From assembly GCA_020744425.1 (NCBI GenBank), contig JAGMUV010000011.1:186001-250000 (forward strand): a DNA stretch of 64,000 nucleotides. Reading direction: 5' to 3'. Under the pieces are notes generated by a model, which made no database searches, was not told where the DNA came from, and was given only the letters and a program-made list of their open reading frames with translations. Origin of the DNA: Dactylonectria macrodidyma. Its lineage: Eukaryota > Ascomycota > Sordariomycetes > Hypocreales > Nectriaceae. Shown here in pieces: positions 12,801-25,381 of the stretch. The number at the start of each line of letters is the position of its first letter. Within the stretch, counting starts at the first letter, position 1. A program made the translations under genes and the position numbers.

Positions 12801-15695
12801 TGGCCTGGGTTTAGTCGCCGCCGCGTTCAATCCATTGGGGGAGCTGAGAGGCTGTAGAAAGAAAGCCTGTTGACGCGACCGGCGACTATGACACACTCAG
12901 TCAATTGAACTGGGAGAGGAACTCAAACCATATGCGTAAACCTATGGGTTCATTGCCATAGCGACAATGCCAACAAACTTTGTCCTCCTCGTTAGCCTTG
13001 AAGCCGTGGACTTGACCCTCGTTGATTGTGCGCAGTTGGATGGGAATACTGACCACAAGGTGAGGGAAACAAACTAATCGCCAGCTTGGAGATATGGAGC
13101 CACTTGAACCCAATTCTCCCACCCCTGCGGCCTAGCGACGGCAAGTGAATTGTGAGAATCGGAGAAGTATACTGCTGCAAGAGATGACTGGCCAACTGCA
13201 TCACTGAGAAGGGCCTTACGACGATGGAGGAGACAATAGTGATGCGACGATAACACGTCAACCATGGCAGGGCGGTGCGATGGCTAGCACATAGCAGAGC
13301 AACTCGCGAATCCACCAGTTGCTTTCATTCGAGACGCATTGCAACACATGACTGCTTGAGCAATTCGTTGGTGGTGCAGTTGTCAACCTGATGTCTGATG
13401 AGGCCAAGCGCCGGCAACAGGCCGATTCTTTGGAGTCCCGAGGTTGTCACAGGGAAGCCTGCTCACGTGCGACGCTGTTTGCAGATGGACAGATCTGGAC
13501 TGGCGAAGACTCCCGACGACGGGGTGAAGGGAGTGGAGGGAGTGGAGGGACGTGGAACAATCGGATCGATTGATGGATAGGAAGGCAGCGCGGAAGAGTC
13601 GGATTCTCAGTGCTGCATGGTGTCGCCGATGCGATTTTGGAAGGGTTGGAGATGTTGGTGATCGAAAAGGGATCACCCCAACGTGCAAAGTAGGGACTGA
13701 TGAGCAAGTTCTGAGAGGATGTGAGCGCCTTATTGGTAAGCTGGCAGGCGCTGTCTAGATGCATAAACGTGGGACGATGGCAGGAGTAGCGTAGGGCTAT
13801 GAAGAAGCCAATGTTAAGGAGGTGATGATGGATTCAAACAGATCCCTTGCATGGTTCTATTTGTTTTGAGGTGCCCTGTGAGAGAGGGCAGTCCAAGAGC
13901 TCGTCATACTGTCTCACCTCAATGAACGGTTGTCTCAGCCCAATCAGCGGCTGTCTCTCAAAGCTGCCAAAATGGAAAGCCCAATGCAGGGATCGTCTGC
14001 TTGCTGCATCTCCTCATGATGACTGCGACACAGTAAACGGTAAAAACGGTGAGCTGATTTATGTTTGGTCCGTGTGCATTGCGACCAGGTTCCCCTCATC
14101 AAGTGGGCAAAGGACACCTTGAGACGCCAGGGTATGATGGTGCAAGTTGCTTTCGGTCACAAGGCTCAAAACGAGACCACCCTGCTGACTCTTTTTGAGA
14201 GATCCCTACTTTTACTTCTCTTGACTAAAACCCCTAGTCACACACTCTTGCTGCTATTCTCCGAATTGTTTGCGCGAATGTGGGGAGATTGAGCTTCGGG
14301 ATTCTGGAGTTGGCGCTGGCTCAGAAGCTGACTCGGGGCGGCTGGCCAAGTCCCCTATTGCCAAGGCGTGCAAGGCATGCAGAGGCCGATTGGACGTCCG
14401 CAATGAGTAATTTGCTGTGACAACGACGGAGTGGCTTGCGGTAGTAGTCTTTGGCAGCGAGGTGGCTTGTTTTTATTATGAACCAAATTATGATGGACTA
14501 CGTACTGATTCATAAACAAATAAACCCACGTTATTTCGTGCTTTCCCCGTTGCCAGTTAGTTGGGTTGGTAGGGCTGCGCGCCATGGAAATTTGTCTCAC
14601 TTTGCTTTCCCATAGCCGGCCGATGGCTTCACTTTTTAGCGCTATTCGGAAGCTCGGCGTGAAACCTGGCGTCGCTGGACCCTAGGTGGCGTTGGATGAT
14701 CTCAGTGGGTCACCCGCCTAAGGGGGGTTCTGTGGATACTAAAGTCCCCTAAACGGCGACCCTGCAGGCGCCCAAGAGCCCCAAGTGCCCCTAAGCGCGT
14801 CAAGCTGAAAGGGTTGGTGGTATTAGCAGTGGCAGTGGCAGCAGGAAGAGCGCCTGGCTTGACACTTCGAGTCTTGAACCCCGGTCCCCCCCCTTCTCTT
14901 GACAGTTGCCCGCCTTCATAAGCTGACATTCCTGCCATTGCTAAGACTCCCCTTAAGCTACTTCCGGTTAGCAGACTCGACGGGATGGGCATGAGCCAAC
15001 GGAGAAAGACGGCTCTTTTCTGCTTTAGGCCTTTCCCCAGGGGTCTTATTCGAGAATACGAACCAGGGGGCGGGCTCGGGGCGCTAGCGGAACACGAGCC
15101 CGTAACCAATCTCTCCAGAAAAGAGCCGATTTAAAATCAGAAAAAGAAGGCTGAGCCACTTCCTTTTGCTGATCAGCCTTGAGCTTGACGAGCGAGAGAG
15201 TAGGGGGGACGCGTTTTGCCGTTCGTGTTCCCTACGTAATTGTCCCCGTGCCCTCTCTCTTTCTTGTGGCTCTCTCTTGCCTCGCCTTCTCTTTCGCCGC
15301 TCACGCAATAATTCTATACGTTAGGGGGGGCAAAATCATCTCGCCTGAGACGGAGACGAGCCCTGGGTTTCGTATAATCCCATTTTCTGCGAGTGCAAAA
15401 AAAGCCCGAATGAGGCAGAATCAGCACTAGCGACTTGGCTCATTCTGCCGCATCTGCTTTTAGCCCGCTTTGTTCATCTCATCGTGGGTTCTCGCCCTGG
15501 TTAAGGCTCTTGGGGTTCCCCAGCCGCACTTTCTGACACCTTGCTACAACCCTCTTCTTCTCTACTCGCCCGTTCGTTCGTTCGTCCATTCGTTATTGCA
15601 TCCAACGCAGCATACGTCGTGTTGCGCAAACCCGTCACTCGTTTTCCAGCATTTTTGTTGTCTTTTTTCCTTTTTTCCTTTTATTTTCATCAGCC
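6894..15695. other. 8.8-kb gene-poor region
   Basis: I find no open frame with family resemblance on either strand over about 8.8 kb; the longest are about 140 codons and look random. The left end is the polygalacturonase promoter; the right end (about 15660-15695) is a CT-rich leader of the GH5 gene. In between are a stem-loop with a pol III B-box-like sequence (10915-10952), short G-rich repeats near 13530-13552 and TATA-like sites without a gene. Old, mutated mobile elements are possible but I cannot identify one. Confidence 0.5.
10928..10952 (-). repeat. perfect 9-bp stem-loop, tRNA-like or SINE-like remnant
   Basis: GGCTGGATC pairs with GATCCAGCC around a 7-nt loop. On the minus strand, GGTTCAAAACC, resembling a pol III B box, follows about 12 nt downstream, and an A-box-like TAACGAGATGG precedes it. 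Acceptor-stem pairing is missing, so it is not a functional tRNA. A tRNA-derived SINE fragment is one reading. Confidence 0.3.
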
Positions 15696-17297
15696 ATGCA
15701 TATCAGCGCGACTCTTTTCTCCGGCCTGGCCCTCGTTTCCAGCGCCCTTGCCAGCACAAAATACGTGGTGTGTAGTTTAACCCGCAAAGCCGGTCCATCC
15801 GCGATGACCTCACCCTCAACACAGAGTACGCGGACTGACCTACCAACTTTGACAGGGCGTTGCCATTCCCGGATTTGACTTTGGCTGCGATATTGATGTA
15901 CGATATTCCAAGAAAATTGTCCGTTCTACGGGATGATATGTAGTTGCTGACTTCAACTGTAGGGCACCTGTCCGCTCGATGACACTATTAAACCCCCCCT
16001 GACGGAGCTGGGGGGAGCTGATGGGCCAGCGCAGATGGAGCATTACGTCGACAATGTCGGCATGAATGTCTTTAGACTACGTGAGTGCTGATTTTTGATC
16101 GGTATACGTGCATCTCTGACTCGATGTGAAAGCCATTACATGGCAGTACCTCGTCAACGGCGAACTCGGCGACATGGACAAGACTATGTTCGGCAACTTC
16201 GACAAGCTCGTCAAGGCCTGCCTCAAGACTGGCGCCTACTGCATGATCGATCTGCACAACTTTGCGCGCTTCGACGTCGGCATCATCGGCCAGGGCGGTC
16301 CGTCCAACGAGGTGTTTGGCGATATCTGGTCGCAGATCGCCTCCAACTACGCCGACGAGAACAGAGTCATCTTCGGCCTCATGAACGAGCCCCACGACCT
16401 CGACGTCAACCTCTGGGCCGACTCGTGCCAGGCCGCCGTCACGGCCATCCGAAAGACTGGCGCTAAAGAGCAGATCATTCTTCTTCCCGGAACCAACTTC
16501 ACCAGCGCCGAGTCCTTCGTGTCGACGGGCAGCGCCGACGCCCTCGCCGCCATCACCAACCCGGACGGCAGCAAGGATGGCCTCTATATGGATGTCCACA
16601 AGTACCTCGACATCAACAACTCGGGCACCCACGAAGAGTGCACCACGGATAACGTCGAGGCCTTCCGCGGCCTCGCCGAGTGGTTAAGGAAGAACAAGCG
16701 CAAGGCTATGATTTCCGAGTCCGGCGCTTCCATGGACCCTACAGTAAGGGAGAAAGATAGATTTATATATGCGGCAGGCTAACAATAACGCAGTGCATGG
16801 AGAAGTTCTGCACCCAAAACGACTTCATCGCCTCCAACTCGGACGTCTTCGAGGGCTTCGTCGCCTGGGGAGCCGGCAGCTTCTCGTTCGAGTACATCCT
16901 GACCCTGACGCCCTCGGGCGGACCCGGCGACTACACCGACAACAAGCTGATGACCGAGTGTGTTATCGCGCCCTTCCTGGCCGACGGACCGACGGACCTG
17001 TACTCGTCGAGCTCGACCAAGACCAAGACGTCGACCAAGACGACTAAGACCAAGACGTCATCGCACTCCAAGACAGCCGAGGCGACGACCGCGACAACCA
17101 GCGAGACCGACCGCGTCTTCAAGGAGACGACGGCTTCGGCGCCGTCCGAGACTTCGACCGCGCCTCCAATGAGCAACGCTTCTACTTCCGACGATGACGA
17201 TGATGATTCGGCCGGTGTTCGGAGCACCGGATTCCTCACCGGAGGTCTTTTGTTTGCTACTCTTGCATTGCTCCACACGGGAATACGCTTGTTTTAG
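15696..17297 (+). CDS. GPI-anchored GH5 endo-beta-1,4-glucanase
   Basis: Family 5 (subfamily 5-like) cellulase, hydrolysing internal beta-1,4-glucosidic bonds. Five exons: 15696..15767, 15856..15897, 15963..16080, 16133..16743, 16794..17297; 448 aa. Residues 1-19 are a signal peptide. The acid/base Glu is in MNEP (E163), the nucleophile Glu in ISESG (E273), and the substrate-binding DLHNFARF segment is present. Instead of a cellulose-binding module, the C-terminus has a Ser/Thr/Lys-rich linker (about 345-420), a run of six Asp, and a hydrophobic tail, the layout of a GPI-anchor signal. The enzyme is therefore probably held at the membrane or wall. A short T/C-rich leader precedes the ATG. Strong call. 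Confidence 0.92.
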
Positions 17298-17438
17298 TTG
17301 AAGCATCAGTTCAAGAAGGCAAGAAGGCGCATAACGGCATATTATACTAATTTACGTAGATAATTGATAGAATAATATTTACATCATGTACTCAACGAGT
17401 AGATTCTGTCAGCCAACCATTGTTCTTGCCACCACCCC

Positions 17439-19460
17439 TCAGTGTTCGCAAAAGTTGTAGTCGACTTCCTCCCAAAGGTCCCTCGCCTCTTTCTGGAAGG
17501 TAGTCCGCGCATCCATCAGCTTCAAGCGGTGCTCCTTTGCCTCGTCGAGGCTCATCGGGAGGGCATCCCCAAACTCGCCCCGCACGATGTCCATCAGCTC
17601 AGGTGGAAGGCCCTGTCCCCTCTTACCAGCCGTCTCCAACCCTGTGTGGCCCGGCGCCTTTTCGAGAATGAGCTGCGCAATTGCCTGAGGAACCTTTGCC
17701 GCTTCGTCTTTGCCGAGGTTGCCGAATGCGCGTTCCACCCACCAGTTTTGCTGTTGAGGAGGCACGTTGGCGGTGCTGATGATGCGGGTAAGAGGGTCTA
17801 CAAGCCACAGGGCAATGAACCGCCGATGGCCCGTCTTTGTCTCATCTTTGAGCCCAAAGTGCGACACGCGATGATGGAACACGTTTGGAAAGGCGAGGAG
17901 CCGGCCCTCCTTCGTCTCCACGCTTCCATAGCTTTGGAGACAAGGGCCGCCGGAGCCAGCTCCAAGCTTGGCACCGTAAACCTGCTCCATCCAATGGAAG
18001 GCGTCCTGACGGACTTCAAAACTATCTTGGTAGGTACTGGTCTGCATGCGGAACTGCAGATGGCTGGGGGTGACGTTTTCCGAGTCCAGGTAGTAAAGCG
18101 CCGTGCCGACGATGTGCTCATTCATTTGGCCCTCGACATGCCAGCCACCGGGGGGGAACTCAGGTTTTCCGGGGCCGAGCTCGATGGAAACCATTTTCAC
18201 AATGATCTGCAGACCATCAAACATCTCGCGAAGGGAGGCGCCGGGCTTGACCCCGTAGTCCCAGGCTTCAAATTCAGGGGCCTCTGGTAGGACTGGCTCA
18301 CGGGTCTTGTACCAATGAGCCTCCTTGCGAGTTCCAGCAAAATACCGTCCATATTGCTCCTCGTCTTCAAAGTCCTCATCGGAGTCGGCTCCAAGCACAG
18401 ATCCGGACGGACTCTTCTCACCTGGCGGCGTTTCTACTTCGTCAAAACGTGGGGTCCAGTTGGCTTCCTCTTCGTCGCTAAGCCATTAGGATCAGCACTC
18501 AATTCGCAACCGACATGGGTACTAAGCGCTCACTCTGGGGTGGTCGGATGCAGGAAACGTGACGTCGTTCTCCCCCCGCCCTCCAGTCTGTAGTCGTGGT
18601 AGCGTGCCAAGCAAAGATCCCAGGCGGGGAGAGATTTCTCGACGAGCTTCTCGATAGTGCTGTAAATGTCTGAGTTCTTGATGGGATGGAGGTTGTTTAT
18701 GTAGCTCGTGAACTTGACTGTGCCATCGTCTTGGAACCTGAGATTGGAAGGTAGCCAATCTGGGTTGTCTTTCTGGTCCTCCTCCAGCCCGCAGAAAGCA
18801 GCACGGAGGGCATTGTGTAGAGACTCATCAACGATGGTGTCGGATTTCACTATCGAGGCTGATGCATCCAATGTCGGAATCAACCCTGTCTTTTGGAAGA
18901 ATTGAGCTTTAGCACGTAGCTCATTGATACACTGCACCCAGGTTAATTGATTGGACCCGCTTCAAATAGACCAGTAGGGTGTTTACGTAGTCGAGACATG
19001 CTTTGTCCAGAACACCCTTGAGCCTTTTTTGCCTATCCCAACGGCTATCCCCGAGACTATGCCCATGAAAGTCAGATCCTTTAACGACCTCGTCGTACAA
19101 CCGGGGCACAGGTAGAGCAAGCGCTTCGTCGATCCACTTATTGGTGATGGCATCGTCAAAGACCTTGATGTGGAAGTCGGGCTTGTCAGAGAGTCGATCC
19201 ATAACGGTCATCATGGCAACCTCGCGGATGAGGAGCATATCGGAAGTAGAGCCAAAGCAATTATGATGGATTCCCATGGGATAGAGATCAGTATTACCCG
19301 CGGCGTTAATCTGGTCATGATAGCGGAGGTCGAGGCCAAGCCCAGGATACCTGGGCATGGTGGAGGTTGGGGAAAGATGAAACTGGGATTGCTGAAGGCG
19401 AGTCGTTCCGAAGTAGCTCTGTCTGAGGCGCGTAGAATATTGAGCAATGGCTCTGAACAT
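17439..19460 (-). CDS. DUF4246 protein, copy A (possible 2OG-type oxygenase)
   Basis: Fungal DUF4246 family, whose function is unestablished. Exons on the minus strand: 19460..18987, 18931..18534, 18477..17439; 636 aa. The core has WHVEGQ (His/Glu pair), a YYLDSENV segment and, later, FHHRVSHF and GHRRFIAL, a layout resembling 2-oxoglutarate/Fe(II) oxygenase double-stranded helices; that similarity is my inference. The first intron falls at the same position as in the second copy at 55825-57731. The N-terminus before MPRYPGLG is rich in Arg, Ser and Gln with no acidic residues, like a mitochondrial presequence; the start could instead be that Met at 19358. Family call is secure, start uncertain. 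Confidence 0.85.
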
Positions 19461-20095
19461 CGGGCTACGGTGGAAACGGATTGAAATGAGGAAAATATTG
19501 ATCAAGGTCCTGGCCTGGTCCTCCAAGATGTTGGTCCAACACTTCTGACACGTGTGGGCGCGTGACGGGAGATATCGCGAAGTCACATGACACACTCACG
19601 TTTGACCAGGCATCAGGGTCCAATTAGCAAAGGGAAGAGAGAAGTTTGAGGCCGCAGCGCCTCAGTTCCAATTCTGAAATTCTCGGTCAGTCTTTTGCCC
19701 TGACTTCGGTGAATGTCTGGCATCGCATCTTCCTTGGCCCAGGTAAGACAAAGCGGTACCCAGGGCGAAGCCAATCGGCACACGCTAGCCAGGAAACATT
19801 TATTCTATAAAGTAACTCACCTTTTTATGAAATGATTCAATCTAGAAATGCGCGTTCCCAGTGCTTTAGGTTTTCTAATCTGTCCGCATGTCTACAAGAT
19901 CACTAAATATTAACATAGGTAGTAGGTATAAATCGGTCGGGACCACTCGTCTGATGAGTATTCTGATGCTTCAGCCTTTAGCCCTTTGTCAAGGTTTAAC
20001 GTCCTTCCTCACAACGGCACCCGGATGCTAAGCTTTTCAGAAATGGAAACTCCTGACTGGACGTACTTATCAGGTCGTGCATTAGAATTCGCCAC
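19461..20095. other. divergent promoter region
   Basis: About 0.6 kb between the DUF4246 gene (minus) and the F-box-like gene (plus). I see no gene or clear control site. Confidence 0.5.
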
Positions 20096-21964
20096 ATGCC
20101 CCTAGTACATATTCCGATGCATCAGCATTTCTCGTCTAATCCCGCGTCATCTCTAACACAGTCCCGACTACCATTTTCTTCACTTGAATCCGGGGTAGAA
20201 AAATGCATGCTTCGGCTACTCGATCATCTCTGCACAATCAACGTCAACGTAATGAACCTCGAGGCGATCCACCTAGCAGCCAGGACCGGACTTCCTGGAA
20301 CCAACGGTCCCATTTCTAAATATTCTTGGTTTGCATTACCTTTGGAGATTCGGCTGATTATATTAGGACTCGTCGCTGCCGTGGAAGTAGAGGAAGTTCC
20401 GGGTCGACAGAAATCAAGCATCCCCATTTTCGCCAGTGTATGCCTGGAGTGGCAATTATTCTTCGAAAGGCACACCTTTCGGCGACTCGTTCTCGATTCG
20501 TCAACCCTGACCAAGTTCGCAAAATTTGTCAAAGGAAATAAAGCCACCAGACTCAACTACATACGTTTTGTATGGCTTCGTATTAAGCTCCCCGAATACA
20601 CCTGTCTTAGCTGCAGTAAGGCAGAAGACGGAGACACAGTTAGAAAGTATGTCAAACTCACCTCAACCTTAGAACTCCATGCTACTGACTTTTTGAAACC
20701 AGCAACAATCGAATATTTACGTCAGCGATAATGAAGCTTATGAAAGTCCTCTCCGCGTGGAAGCCTGGATATCGACGAGAAGGGCTGACATTGGAGATCA
20801 GCGCTCATTCACCTAGTGATGGGAAACACCAATTCATGAACATCGAGATGGAAGATGATTATCCTTTCCAATTGGAAGAGGACTTGAAAAGAACCCCCGG
20901 AGTCTTGGAATACCACAGAAGAAGAACCGAGGAAATCAGGCAGAGGCAGGGGCCTCACCGGCAAACTGCTGTAACCCGTGGACATCTCGATCGGGCTCAT
21001 GGAACACCTTTCGAATTGAGGCCATGGCGATTGAGGAACAAGCGAGGTCGCCCGATGGCCATGCCAACTCTCGCAGAAGCGCCGATTGTCACGGGACTTC
21101 GTATACGAGGGCAGGGATTCAGAAGTCTCGCGGCTATGACGTTTGCGAGGCTCTTCCAAGAAAGCCTGACTGGACTGCTATGGTTTGGCATACAAAGGTG
21201 GACATCTCTCAGAGATGAGTACGAAGAAATTTTCTTCAGAGGTATGTCGAGGCTAAGTTTGATTAAGGAGGAAATTATGGAGAAACATAACTGACTCTTG
21301 TGTAGACTTCGAAAACGACGTGTTACCAGCACTTCCTCGGAGCCTCATGACCTTTTCCTTCGATCAGTGGCAAGAGGTGGGAGCACCTCCAAGACGCGCA
21401 CGCTTAGCACGACTCATGGCGACTTGGTGTCAGCATTTGACCGCGTTCTGCCCACCTAGGAGTATGGATGCCTTGGATTTCTTTCGTCAAATCATCGCAA
21501 TGAGAACACAACTGCATCCAGGACCAGTGTGGAGCAAGCTCGAGCTGCTCTGCCTAAATTGCCGGAGCTTCGAGCCATCCTCTAGCCAAGCGACGATCAC
21601 CGAGGTGCTTGTGTTTGCGGGTAAAGCGGCAAAATTGATGCCCAATCTGCGGGAGATGGAGATCTGGAACACTAGCCCTGAGTATTGTTACTTGTTTCGA
21701 TATAAGCTTGATCGACTACGCGCGACCATAATTTGGCGATGTCCTGAGGAGACAAATTTTGACTTGACACCCGGGACTATCGAGACCTGGGTTGCCGTTG
21801 CGTCAGAGCGTACACACCGGCAGCTCTCTGTGGAAGTGCAACCGTTTTTAATGGCCGCCCCTGCACTGCCTATTTATCAGATTTTGGTGCTGCGAAGATC
21901 ATTCTTCGACCCAGTCACTCTAGCTCAGAGTTATGCTAGGATGACGCTCAGGCAGAATAGGTAG
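20096..21964 (+). CDS. F-box-like protein of a Sordariomycete family
   Basis: Likely substrate adaptor of an SCF ubiquitin ligase or a relative. Three exons, 20096..20646, 20703..21241 and 21306..21964, give 582 aa; both introns (56 and 64 nt) have good donors and keep frame. Near residues 80-130 lies an F-box-like segment starting FALPLEIRLIILGL, followed by SVCLEWQLFFERHTFRRLVL, the usual layout of this family. The middle carries a basic, Arg-rich stretch (about 255-310) and the rest resembles the leucine-rich part of the family. The start is uncertain: Met codons at 20252 or nearer the F-box could be used, since the first 50 residues show no conserved feature. The target is unknown. Confidence 0.72.
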
Positions 21965-22003
21965 CCAGAAGTGGCGGCAAACACTACCGCAATATAATGA
22001 TGT

Positions 22004-24883
22004 CTACTTTCCTCTTGCCTTTAGCATCGCCTTGAGCTTGAGGAACTCTTCGTAGTCCGCTAGATCCGCCTCTGGCGCGGCCGCATTCGCTTTCCCTCCG
22101 TTTGAACCTCGCCATTGTCCTCGTCCTCGTCCTCAACCTCAGAACCGCTCTCATTCTCGCTCTCACTCTCACTTTCCGTCTCGCTCAAGCTTTCATCGGG
22201 CTTTCGGGCTTTCCGCCGTGAACTATTATTCGCCCAGGATGGTCTCTGGCTCAATTTGGGAGCGGAGAATGTGTTCTGGGTCACCTCGGCGTCAAAGCGG
22301 TCGTCTTGCCACTGATCCCGGATTGCTATCTCATCATCGACGCCCTGAAGAGTCCTCATGAGGTAGCTATCAAACTCCCTCGAACCTTGTGCCACTAACT
22401 TGAACTGCTCTTTTCCGAGTACTGGCCTAGGTTGACTCGGACCAAGGTGCGCAACTTGGTTCTCCACCAGTGCGATCGACGTTTGGAAAGCATTTCGGAT
22501 TTGCCTAAATTGGTGACTGAGTTAGGCGTCCATTACCTTAATTTAGGCAAGCTTAATACATACCTGCCGTTCCAAGTATTGTAGCTTCTTTCTGTAGCCC
22601 ACAGAAGCGGCGTTTGGCAAAACTGACAATCTCTTTGTGCTTGATCTGGAACTGGATGGGTCCTGATTTCCATTGCTCCTCTTCCGTCTCGATGAGCAAA
22701 ATCTCGTACAACTTCAAAGTGGTTTCGGGGTCGAGCCGAGGATAGTAAAGACTAAGATGAATCCTAGATTTGAAGGCTGGATCAATCCCACCAACACGGT
22801 TGGTGGTAATGAACAGAATCCCCGCATAGTATTCGAGGCAGCGCAAGAAGACACTGGTGACTGCATTACACCTCAGGTCGGTCTTGTTTCGCTTTTTGAG
22901 GAACACATCTGCTTCGTTGAGTAGCAGCACGCATCTCCATCTGTGTGCAAGTCGAAAGCTCAGTTGTAGTTTTGTCTCAACTTCCATGGCCGTCTCGCCA
23001 ATATCTTCACAGGTGATTGGGAAGAGGGGCCGTTTTGTCTTATCTGCTACGCATTCAGCCGTTGAAGTTTTACCCACACCTGGTACACGTTAGCGAGTGT
23101 CAAATAGAATTAAGTTTAGAGTAAGTAACTCGCCTAGTTCGCCATGTAACAGCAGAATGAGCCCAGTTCCTTTCCCCTTGACGAGGTCCAATGATGCCCC
23201 CAAGGATTGAGAGTGGTGGGAATTAGTCATTTTCGTATTTTCATGTGTTTGAACAAGTGCCAGAACCGTTTCCTTGTGGGTTTCTGAGATAATAAGCCGG
23301 TTGAAGTCGTTCTCAAAAGCCACATCCGACAAGTCGGACATTCTCAAAGTGACCCACTGACGGAGACTGAGAACGAGCCCATGAATCCAGTTTGGCAACA
23401 GAATGATGTCTTCTTTCAGCTCTTCCGCAGAGCGCGGCACGAATAGCCCTCGGTAGTCCCGTTGGAAGGAAGCATTCGCGAAGCACGTCACTGATTGGTC
23501 TTTGACGATGTAATCTGATCCACAGCATCCTTCACTCTTATGGCCGCAAATCGGTTGCATTTGTGTTTCCCGGAGATCGCTCTTAGTTAGATGTTCCTCT
23601 TCAATTCCTTGCTTCAGCGCCAATTCGGTTCTGCTTTAAGTGCCATCACCATGTCGATAATGACTTGGGCCTCAAGATCCTGAGGCGGCCCGTCCAGCGT
23701 GCGCCCACGGTACATTCTGTGACAGAATGGTGAGTTTATCGTGTCGACATACCGACGGCCTTGGTAAAACAACTCCTCGCGCCGATTTTCTGAGTCTGCG
23801 CGGAACTTCAGGGGATAGACTTCGAGAGATCTGATCGCTCTCCCTCCTGTGAACTTGCCGATTGACAACTTGTGCAGCTCAGGGACATAATGCGTGCCAT
23901 TCTTGATATCTCTTCGCAAGTCAAATGTCGATTTAAGATCCGTATCAAGAAACGTGATTAGGAGCTGTATATCTCAAAGCAAGTCGTCGTGTTGGTATGG
24001 AATGCCACCCAGGTCCCCACCATGCCACTCTTTTCGCCGCCTCTCTCTCGAACTGACTGAATAAAGTTTTCAACTTCTTTCACGATTTCTCTGATCACAT
24101 GTTCGTAGAGCACAAGTACTTTGAAAGGCCGCAAGATCAGACTTGGTGACCACTTCTCGATGGAACCGTGAAACGGGATACTGAAAGTACGGGGCACCGC
24201 CTCCCTGAAAATCTTGTCCAAATGGACAATCAATGCTCAGGACCTAAGTCGCAGTCTCTCCGGCACATAGAGTGGTGCTGTGGTCGAATCTTCACATCCG
24301 AGGGGTGGGTGGCTCGCCGAGCTAGCTGTTATGGCGGATCTGCGGAACCGAGGTCGTATGCTGGAATCACATTCGAATAGAGAACCTCTAATGCTGGTCG
24401 TTCTTGCATTGGTATTTTCGTTGAAGCGACTGTGAAGCGAAATTCTTCGGCTTCGGACCGTTTCAAGATTGGCTGGCACACCAGACATTTCTGCTCTGTT
24501 TTCGCTGGGAGGTTAAAAACCCTCGTCTTCAGGGCTTGGAGCTCGCGCTCAAGCTCAGTGATCCTGATCTCGGTAAAGGCAAGGTGTAAGATTGCCTGTT
24601 TAGACCGTAGTTCAAGTCTGCCCTCGTCTTTCTCCGACTTCATCATCAACACGCCCCTGTAGAAGTATTGGGAACACTCGGCGGCGTTGATCCCTGCTGC
24701 CAAATCTTCGCGATTATCACCAAGAACCTCGGCCGCGGTATCTAATAACTTCTCAAAGTCTTCGCTGTTTCCTTGGGTGCCCTTGAGTTCTGGATCTGAT
24801 TGAAGGACTTCGGCCTCCACCTCAGGCGAGGACGGTGTCGGAAGTTTAGAAACGGCCTCGTCTTTCCTCATGGTGCTTCGCAA
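22004..24883 (-). pseudogene. AAA ATPase with DUF7025-like N-terminal region, decayed
   Basis: Remnant of a large fungal AAA ATPase. On the minus strand one reads an N-terminal coiled region, blocks resembling the DUF7025 region (YVPELHKLSIGKF, then LEVYPLKF), then the AAA module. A GC-AG intron (23133..23080) splits Walker A, giving GELGVGKT; Walker B reads LLLNEADVF, with Asn in place of the usual Asp; the helicity continues to a C-terminal acidic tail ending at 22004. Breaks: stops in continuous homology at 23974-23976 and 24237-24239, one-base losses near 23630, 22587 and 22100, and a jump directly from IKNGTH to YVPEL implying a deletion. Neighbouring genes read cleanly, so sequencing error is unlikely. 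Partial expression of the AAA part cannot be excluded. Confidence 0.82.
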
Positions 24884-25381
24884 TGAACAAATTAGGTCGT
24901 GAAATTAGATCGTGATTATCCGGGTCAAACTAGACTTAGGCTAGCTAATTGAAGAACGAAGGGCATTAAAAGACAAGAATTCACACCCCGGCACAAGGTT
25001 GACGTGGTGACGCAATCTATTTCTCTCTTGAAACCGCTGAGGAACTGGGATGAGGAGGCTTACGCCGAGCTTTCTGACAGTAGATTATCCCGCAAGAGAT
25101 AATGATCAGCCCACGAGGCAACCCAATGCGACCAAATTTGCAGGCTGCAGCAACCACTTGCAGCAGACGAACCATGGCCTCAATAGCCGCCCAGAATATC
25201 GCTAAGCCTCCAGCAAAAGTCACGTTGGCATTTGAGCTGTAGGCACCGGTCCAGGTTGAAAATCCATCTCGGCTACGACGTGAGGCCCCAGTTTGTTTGA
25301 AGCCGCATTCCTTCCGCCTCGATATCCCCTGTATCGTATCGAGCAGCAGCTAGCAACTAGGATTGAACCACGGACATAGCC
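24884..25381. other. divergent spacer between two decayed genes
   Basis: About 0.5 kb between the AAA pseudogene (minus) and the NLR-like gene (plus). No gene or motif recognised. Confidence 0.5.

Noticed and set aside
14702..15109. 135-codon minus-strand frame upstream of the GH5 gene
   Set aside because: Low-complexity, no resemblance; lies in the GH5 upstream region.
17442..18290. 282-codon plus-strand frame opposite DUF4246 copy A
   Set aside because: Shadow of the conserved minus-strand gene.
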